A stretch of DNA of 23,950 bases from the NCBI GenBank assembly GCA_000695325.1, contig AVPN01000268.1, forward strand, positions 22,747 to 46,696, written 5' to 3'. Source of the DNA: Pleurobrachia bachei (lineage: Eukaryota; Ctenophora; Tentaculata; Cydippida; Pleurobrachiidae). Under the pieces are notes generated by a model that worked only from the letters and a program-made list of their open reading frames with translations, was not told where the DNA came from and ran no database searches. Numbering within the stretch: position 1 is the stretch's first letter; the number at the start of each line of letters is the position of its first letter. The position numbers were made by a program, and so were the translations under genes. Shown piece by piece: positions 18,178-23,950 of the stretch.

Positions 18178-18754
18178 CAACGGCGGTTTTCAGCGCTTTT
18201 CACACCTCTACATCCAATATCTTCATAAGCTAAACATTGTTGTTACTTTTATAGCGTTATTTGAGGGGTGAAAACATGTATATTGTTTATTGTTATTATT
18301 CCCTTGGGACGCCGTCACAAAATGGATGGTTTGAGGCCTCTGCACTGATTTGGCTCGACCCACTTAACCGTCATGGCGTACCCCTTCCAAACACAAACCC
18401 TGACCCTTATCTGTCATAGCCCTAGCCCCTAACCATAAAAAGTCAAAACACCCAGAATTTCCCGTGTTCGAACTTCGAAGTTCGATGGAATTTATTTGCA
18501 CACAAGCAAAGACCACAGCACAGCAAAATATATCATTTTCCTTGCTTATATATATATATATTACAGAGCGGAGAGTTGGCATATGCTACAGACCATATTG
18601 TAAACGCAGCGATTTTCGAAGCAGATAAAAAAAAATTTTAAATAAAAAAACAGAGAAAAAGAAATTTCGTTTTGACAAATTTGGATTCGCAAATGCATGT
18701 GCTTTGTTATTGTGCGCTGAGTTATGGCTATTTATGGAATGCGCGAATTTATTG
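18178..18754. promoter_or_regulatory. Intergenic region between head-to-head MYO18 and Patched-related genes
   Basis: This AT-rich stretch holds a TA run (18547-18562), an A-rich run near 18627 and a 16-bp perfect palindrome CGAACTTCGAAGTTCG (18469-18484). It must contain the myosin promoter. No gene was recognised. Confidence 0.5.
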
Positions 18755-19460
18755 GGTTAAACGAAGCATTTGTGGCCATTTGTGGCGCGCGTACCGTCTT
18801 AAAATCTGAAATCCAAAATTTGGCGTGCGCTCGATTTTTGTGATTTGTCTCAAAAATTTTCACTCTGACTCCACAAAACTCATGAAGGCACTGCTACTGC
18901 CTTTTGCCGCGCTACCAATAGGGTCAGTACTCAGTAATATTTACCAACCTAAAACTTTGGCATGCCGCAAGGCGCAAGTCCTTGTCATGTGCCACAAAGG
19001 GCCTCCATATTTAACGTTTTCCTCATTCCTGTGACTGTAGAGTAGAAAGATAGCATCCTTCCTTTTGCTGAGGACCCGGATCTCATTACATTTTTGTTAT
19101 TGCAGTTGCTATCAAACATATGGTTCAGAACACCATTCTCTAATGAGTTAGAGGCTTAGTTATGTTATGTAAGTAGACGGTATTTTAACCGGTTACTACT
19201 TACTCCCATCACGCGTGAGCATCTGGCATCTGCTATAACCATACTCTCTTACTGTAATGCTCTTTTTCTATTTAATAATTAGTTCATCGTGCTTAATAAT
19301 TCTACAAAGTTAGTTGATCGGATATCTGTTTATTATTGACATTTTTGATTGACAATCTAGGTGCTATTCCGTTTTTAATTATTACTTTAGGGGCAATATT
19401 GTATTCAGAAATAATAATAATAATAAAAATTACTTGAACTAATTGATTTCCATTTCCAGA
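18755..19460. promoter_or_regulatory. Upstream region of Patched-related copy 1
   Basis: This duplicated, non-coding stretch resembles 20737-21340. The best kept parts are CTGTGACTGTAGAGTAGA, AACATATGGTTCAGAA and ACCGGTTACTACTTACTC, which may mark promoter or intron elements. Open frames here are not conserved between copies. Confidence 0.5.
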
Positions 19461-19485
19461 AAACAGATGAACTAGCACCGACACG
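19461..19485 (+). promoter_or_regulatory. Splice acceptor and 5' UTR of Patched-related copy 1
   Basis: A TTTCCATTTCCAG followed by AAAACAGATGAACTAGCACC directly precedes the ATG. Copy 2 has the same arrangement at about 21335-21367 (TTTCATGTGCAG, then AAAACAGATGAACTAG). Conservation of the AG and the leader in both copies suggests a 5' UTR intron upstream. The 5' exon itself was not identified. Confidence 0.5.
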
Positions 19486-20718
19486 ATGGCTTACCTCTTG
19501 TTAAAAGCTCGCAAGAAGATCTACCATGGCACTGCTAAACTGTTCAAGACCTATGCTAAATCAGTGACTGATCACCCCGGTGTCTACTTTATCATTGGTG
19601 TGTTGATCGCCGTGTTATCATTCGTCGGTATTCCCCTGGTTAAAATAGACGATTCCCTGGACACGGTATGGATGGAACAGAACTCACGGTTTGTGAGAGA
19701 ACAGAACATTTACATTGAGAACTTTGGCAGCCTGCCTCGTCTCGGAGTGTCTGCATTTAGTAAGCGGGATGGAGGGAACGTTATCACGAAGCAGGGATTG
19801 GAGAGCATCGCGGAAACGATTAAACATCTCTATGCCTTCGACTCTCCCCAATCGATACGGATGACTAAGATGATAGATAATGAGAAGATTACATTCGGAC
19901 CGGATGACTTCTGCGAGCGGCCCATTCTCCCTGACATCTACAAAACCTGGGACCCGACTGATCCTCTATCCTATGTGCGTCGTGGGGCGTACCAAAGTTG
20001 GGGATATGTTGAGTTGAGTAAGTGTCTAGCTAAAGATAATCCGACCATTACACCTCTGCCTGATGGTTGGGGTATTGATAAGACACCGTGTATGAGGGTC
20101 ACTGTCTTGGACTGTTTCAAGGAGGGGAATGTCGACTACCCAGATGCTATGAAGACCTTGGAGAAAACCTCAACAAACATAGCCCTCCTGTTCATGCGAG
20201 AAAAGGCCAGCGACATGGCTAAAGCTAATGCTTGTCTCGACACCATTGAGACCCAGATGAGGAACAATATGACCAGTTTGGGTATCGAGGATGCTGCCTA
20301 CAAGGCTGCTAAAGAACGGTTCATGCTCGGGAAGTTCACCTGGATGGCATTTGTTGCGTTCGGTTACCATTGGAGACCATCCATCAAGGATTTTGCTAAC
20401 GATGCGGAACTGGTGGAGCACGTACAGCTGAGTTTGGAGGCGGTCAATAACACCGATTATGGTATTGAGAAGTGTTTAGAAAAGGGTCTGTTAGGTCAAG
20501 AGAAACCCCGGTGTTGCATGATTTGGGCTGGTTCTGATGTTGGTCGTGAACTGTACCTTGGGAAGCCCATACTGGACGAGAACAAACCTGATAAATGGGT
20601 GGGAATCTCCTCGGTGCGGAATCCTGTGGTAGCTCAGCCCCCAGACAGTCCATACTGGAAAGCTGAAATGAAGGAGCGACATGGTGAATTTCCAGGAATC
20701 TCAGGTCAAGTCGTTTGA
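19486..20718 (+). CDS. Patched-related RND transporter, truncated tandem copy 1
   Basis: This is an intronless 410-residue ORF. Residues 1-400 match copy 2 and form the N-terminal third of a Patched/NPC1/PTCHD-type RND protein: a cytosolic start, helix 1 at about 33-53 (VYFIIGVLIAVLSFVGIPLV), the family motif DSLDTVWMEQNSRFVREQNI, and the Cys-containing first ectodomain. After ERHG the sequence leaves homology at about 20685 and stops 10 codons later. No sterol-sensing domain follows. If made, it would be a single-pass anchored ectodomain. Only residue 369 (Asp here, Asn in copy 2) differs between copies over the shared part. It could be a partial gene duplicate without function, or a decoy-like short form; silent-only divergence argues for past selection. 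Confidence 0.82.
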   Translation: MAYLLLKARKKIYHGTAKLFKTYAKSVTDHPGVYFIIGVLIAVLSFVGIPLVKIDDSLDTVWMEQNSRFVREQNIYIENFGSLPRLGVSAFSKRDGGNVITKQGLESIAETIKHLYAFDSPQSIRMTKMIDNEKITFGPDDFCERPILPDIYKTWDPTDPLSYVRRGAYQSWGYVELSKCLAKDNPTITPLPDGWGIDKTPCMRVTVLDCFKEGNVDYPDAMKTLEKTSTNIALLFMREKASDMAKANACLDTIETQMRNNMTSLGIEDAAYKAAKERFMLGKFTWMAFVAFGYHWRPSIKDFANDAELVEHVQLSLEAVNNTDYGIEKCLEKGLLGQEKPRCCMIWAGSDVGRELYLGKPILDENKPDKWVGISSVRNPVVAQPPDSPYWKAEMKERHGEFPGISGQVV

Positions 20719-20736
20719 AACGCACTTTAAAAATTA

Positions 20737-22566
20737 AGCGAAGCATTTGTGGCGCGCGTCGCGTATCTCCGTTTCAAATCCAAATAAAAGTTTAGTTTGC
20801 GTCCAAAAAACTGGCGTCCGCGTGTCTTTTCTGTCTCAAAATTTCTCACCCCACAATGACAAAACTTAAGAAAGCACTGCTTTTTCCTTGTCATGTGTTG
20901 AAAAGCGCTGCCTTATCCCACGGGGGCCAGCAGCGTTTGCCAATGTCATGTGCTACATATTTTACCGTCTTCTTCATTGCTGTGACTGTAGAGTAGAGAA
21001 TTGCATCCTTCCTTCTGTTGAGGACACTGAAGTCATTACATTTTGTTATTGCAGTTAATGTTGTCGAACATATGGTTCAGAATACCATTTCCTAATGAGT
21101 CGGAGGCTTTGTAGACGGTATTTTGACCGGTTACTACTTACTCTCGTCACGCGTGAGGCGTGAGCATCTGCTTATAATCGTAGTTTAATGCTATTTTTCT
21201 ATGTAGTAATTAATTCCTCATGCTTAACAATTTTAGTAATCAGTTCCTCTTGCTTAACAATATGGACAGTGTCAAGTTATTATATTCAAATTAATAATAA
21301 ATGATACTTGAACTAATTGAATTCCATTTCATGTGCAGAAAACAGATGAACTAGTATCGGCACTACGATGGCTTACCTCTTGTTAAAAGCTCGCAAGAAA
21401 ATCTACCATGGCACTGCTAAACTGTTCAAGACCTATGCTAAATCAGTGACTGATCACCCCGGTGTCTACTTTATCATTGGTGTTTTGATCGCCGTGTTAT
21501 CGTTCGTCGGTATTCCATTGGTTAAAATAGACGATTCCCTGGATACAGTATGGATGGAACAAAACTCTCGGTTCGTGAGAGAACAAAACATTTACATTGA
21601 GAACTTTGGCAGCTTGCCTCGTCTCGGAGTGTCTGCATTTAGTAAGCGGGATGGAGGGAACGTTATCACGAAGCAGGGATTGGAGAGCATCGCGGAAACG
21701 ATTAAACATCTCTATGCCTTCGACTCTCCCCAATCGATACGGATGACTAAGATGATAGATAATGAGAAGATTACATTCGGACCGGATGACTTCTGCGAGC
21801 GGCCCATTCTCCCTGATATCTACAAAACCTGGGACCCGACCGATCCTCTATCCTATGTACGTCGTGGGGCCTACCAAAGTTGGGGATATGTGGAGTTGAG
21901 TAAGTGTCTAGCTAAAGATAATCCGACCATTACACCTCTGCCTGATGGTTGGGGTATTGATAAGACACCGTGTATGAGGGTCACTGTCTTGGACTGTTTC
22001 AAGGAGGGGAATGTCGACTACCCAGATGCTATGAAGACCTTGGAGAAAACCTCAACAAACATAGCCCTCCTGTTCATGCGAGAAAAGGCCAGCGACATGG
22101 CTAAAGCTAATGCTTGTCTCGACACCATTGAGACCCAGATGAGGAATAATATGACCAGTTTGGGTATTGAGGACGCTGCCTACAAGGCTGCTAAGGAACG
22201 GTTCATGCTTGGGAAGTTCACATGGATGGCATTTGTTGCGTTTGGTTACCATTGGAGACCGTCCATCAAAGACTTTGCTAACGATGCAGAGCTGGTGGAG
22301 CACGTACAGCTGAGTTTGGAGGCTGTCAATAACACCGATTATGGTATTGAGAAGTGTTTAGAAAAGGGTCTGTTAGGTCAAGAGAAACCCCGGTGTTGCA
22401 TGATTTGGGCTGGTTCTGATGTGGGTCGTGAACTTTACCTTGGAAAGCCCATACTGGATGAGAACAAACCTAACAAATGGGTAGGTATCTCCTCCGTGCG
22501 GAATCCTGTCGTAGCTCAACCCCCCGACAGTCCATACTGGAAAGCTGAAATGAAGGAGCGACATGG
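20737..22566. repeat. Tandem duplication of Patched-related gene, right copy
   Basis: This is the partner of 18755-20684. The gap between copies is about 52 bp. The non-coding part (20737-21367) holds the presumed promoter and 5' UTR intron of copy 2; no other gene is seen. Confidence 0.9.
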
Positions 22567-23950
22567 TATCAGCGATCCCGCCGTTCTGAACCAGCTCATC
22601 CTAGACTGGGAAAACAATACCATCCAATACCTGAAATCTCTACACTACGGTTCCAATGGGACTGGTTTCCACGCGGGTGAGCGGTTTGAGGGGATCAAAG
22701 TGGATCTCCACACGGACAGGTCAACTGGGGATATGGCAGTGGATGCTGCATCTCCTGAACTACATCTTCTGATCCTGGGTGCTGCCCTTATGATCCTTTA
22801 CTCCTTCGTTGTCATGGGATCCTTCTCCAACAAGTGTATCAACTCCAATATCCTAACCATGTTCCTCGGGTTTGTGGTGTCTGGAATGGCGGTCGTGGGC
22901 TCCACGGGTATCATGGGCTATATGGGATTCCCCACCATCTCCCTCTCTGTTCTCGTACAACTGGCCGGGTTCATCCTGTGTCTGGGTAACGTGTATATTC
23001 TCATGTTCACATTCAACAGTCGCCTTGACACAGACCAAACTGTGGAAACTAACATGGAGAATATCATTGAATACGCGGGACATGTCACCTTTGTAATCAC
23101 TGCAACCCTTCTCTGTGGGTTCCTGTGTGGTCTATACGTGCCAATCCCCGGGTTTAGAAGCATTTGTATCCAGATGGTGGCTATCAACTTCCTCTCCTTC
23201 CTTCTCCTCCTCTTTATGTTCATGCCTGCCATGGTGTGGAATTGTAAGAGGACTCAGGACAATAGGATGGATTGTGTGCCGATCAAGAGACAGGACGGTA
23301 AACCACCCAAAGATACCTTCCTCAACCAGACTAAAGACCTGTTTAAAAACTACCCGACCATCAAACATTCCTCCACGAAGCAGAGTCTCCTAAGCAAGTT
23401 TGCTTCCTCTGTGTATGGTCCTGTGATCCTCAACAAGGTGGTTCGAATCGTTATCATTGGGGTATTCATTGTCTTCTTTGGGTGTTCAGCATACGCCACC
23501 CTTGAATTGACTAGCGATGGTCTGATGATGAGTGATGTCGCTAAACCGGGTACCTACCAATCCTCCTTTGCGAAGCTGAACGAGAAGGAGTACGAGATGT
23601 TCTCATCCTATGTTGTGACACGGAGCAGGAACTACGCCAAGAACCAGAGAAGGAACATGGAGATATACGACAATCTGGCGAAGAATGACTGGCTGGTCAA
23701 GTTCCCCCACCCCCGGGCCTGGGATTGGCTGAGTGATGGCATGGTGACTCTCACTGGCTTCTCAAACATCAGTCAGGGGGTCGATAATGCCATTACAAAG
23801 GCTAGTTTTGAGCGACGTGGTGCGAGTGGTAGTGGTGCGTTCCTTGACGACTCTCTCTACAGACCAGATGGGATGGACACACTTCAGGATCAGTTCCTGC
23901 CGTATGTCTTACCCAAGGAGCCCCTGTTGGTGAGCGAGTTTAACGATAGC
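21368..23950 (+). CDS. Patched-related RND / sterol-sensing-domain transporter, copy 2 (runs off window)
   Basis: This ORF is open for 861 codons to the window edge, without introns. It encodes helix 1 (about 33-53), the first large ectodomain (54-460), helices 2-6 forming the sterol-sensing domain (about 463-485, 494-520, 522-548, 574-594, 600-624), a cytosolic linker, helix 7 (about 690-712) and the start of the second ectodomain. This order is that of the Patched/PTCHD/NPC1 branch of the RND superfamily, which moves sterols or lipid-modified ligands across or out of membranes. The helix 4 motif reads CLGNVYIL where relatives have GVDD or GVDN, so the conserved Asp is a Gly (residue 540). 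The start ATG lies 22 nt after a conserved acceptor (ATTTCATGTGCAG), so a 5' UTR intron is likely. The remaining part (helices 8-12) lies outside. Confidence 0.9.
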   Translation, partial: MAYLLLKARKKIYHGTAKLFKTYAKSVTDHPGVYFIIGVLIAVLSFVGIPLVKIDDSLDTVWMEQNSRFVREQNIYIENFGSLPRLGVSAFSKRDGGNVITKQGLESIAETIKHLYAFDSPQSIRMTKMIDNEKITFGPDDFCERPILPDIYKTWDPTDPLSYVRRGAYQSWGYVELSKCLAKDNPTITPLPDGWGIDKTPCMRVTVLDCFKEGNVDYPDAMKTLEKTSTNIALLFMREKASDMAKANACLDTIETQMRNNMTSLGIEDAAYKAAKERFMLGKFTWMAFVAFGYHWRPSIKDFANDAELVEHVQLSLEAVNNTDYGIEKCLEKGLLGQEKPRCCMIWAGSDVGRELYLGKPILDENKPNKWVGISSVRNPVVAQPPDSPYWKAEMKERHGISDPAVLNQLILDWENNTIQYLKSLHYGSNGTGFHAGERFEGIKVDLHTDRSTGDMAVDAASPELHLLILGAALMILYSFVVMGSFSNKCINSNILTMFLGFVVSGMAVVGSTGIMGYMGFPTISLSVLVQLAGFILCLGNVYILMFTFNSRLDTDQTVETNMENIIEYAGHVTFVITATLLCGFLCGLYVPIPGFRSICIQMVAINFLSFLLLLFMFMPAMVWNCKRTQDNRMDCVPIKRQDGKPPKDTFLNQTKDLFKNYPTIKHSSTKQSLLSKFASSVYGPVILNKVVRIVIIGVFIVFFGCSAYATLELTSDGLMMSDVAKPGTYQSSFAKLNEKEYEMFSSYVVTRSRNYAKNQRRNMEIYDNLAKNDWLVKFPHPRAWDWLSDGMVTLTGFSNISQGVDNAITKASFERRGASGSGAFLDDSLYRPDGMDTLQDQFLPYVLPKEPLLVSEFNDS

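Larger units (their letters stand above)
18755..20684. repeat. Tandem duplication of Patched-related gene, left copy
   Basis: The unit starts at AAGCATTTGTGGC, covers about 730 bp of upstream sequence and 1199 bp of coding sequence. It matches 20737-22566. Upstream parts have many indels and substitutions; coding parts are about 96.5 percent identical. Confidence 0.9.

Noticed and set aside
19486-20718. Copy 1 as a processed retrocopy
   Set aside because: The duplication includes upstream non-transcribed sequence and lies in direct tandem; there is no poly(A) tract.
22853-23393. Several open frames on other frames over Patched-related copy 2
   Set aside because: They are shadows of the 861-codon frame, which has the family motifs.

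Overview
The window looks like nuclear DNA of an invertebrate animal, probably an early-branching or marine one; this is inference from gene content and intron style, and no species-specific marker was found. Most of it (1 to about 18177) is one multi-exon gene on the minus strand. It encodes a class XVIII unconventional myosin (MYO18A/B type). GT-AG exons can be followed in one continuous reading frame from a basic MF...KKK N-terminus through a PDZ domain, an SH3-like segment, a degenerate motor domain, an IQ-like neck and the start of the coiled-coil tail. The left edge of the window cuts the gene inside the tail.

The myosin gene carries three direct tandem duplications of whole-exon blocks. 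At 14971-17782 the block holds PDZ/SH3-like exons 3-5, at 8637-12135 motor exons 11-12, and at 1308-3389 tail exon 21. Coding differences between copies are all silent. Tandem inclusion of the exon 3-5 block would shift the frame; for the other two it would stay in frame. These are either alternative exon cassettes or uncollapsed haplotypes in the assembly. A 33-bp minisatellite at the exon 7 acceptor repeats the splice site itself, in frame. Long CT tracts, several in acceptor positions, and other minisatellites fill many introns.

Inside a myosin intron, on the plus strand, lies an intronless ORF (3548-4594) for a secreted-then-anchored protein: signal peptide, PAN/apple-like domain, ricin-B-like fold, Cys-rich stem, one transmembrane helix. 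The myosin exon just beside it (about 5026 leftward) has no usable donor, so this segment may be an insertion or a bad join.

Right of the myosin start, head to head on the plus strand, are two tandem copies of an intronless Patched-related RND/sterol-sensing-domain transporter gene. Copy 1 (19486-20718) stops after the first ectodomain. Copy 2 (21368 to beyond the window) is open through seven membrane helices. They differ at about 42 nucleotides in the shared 1.2 kb of coding sequence but at only one residue, while their upstream flanks have diverged much more. Copy 2 lacks the conserved aspartate of helix 4.

The three gene types have no obvious common pathway. The window is best read as a duplication-rich locus rather than a functional cluster.
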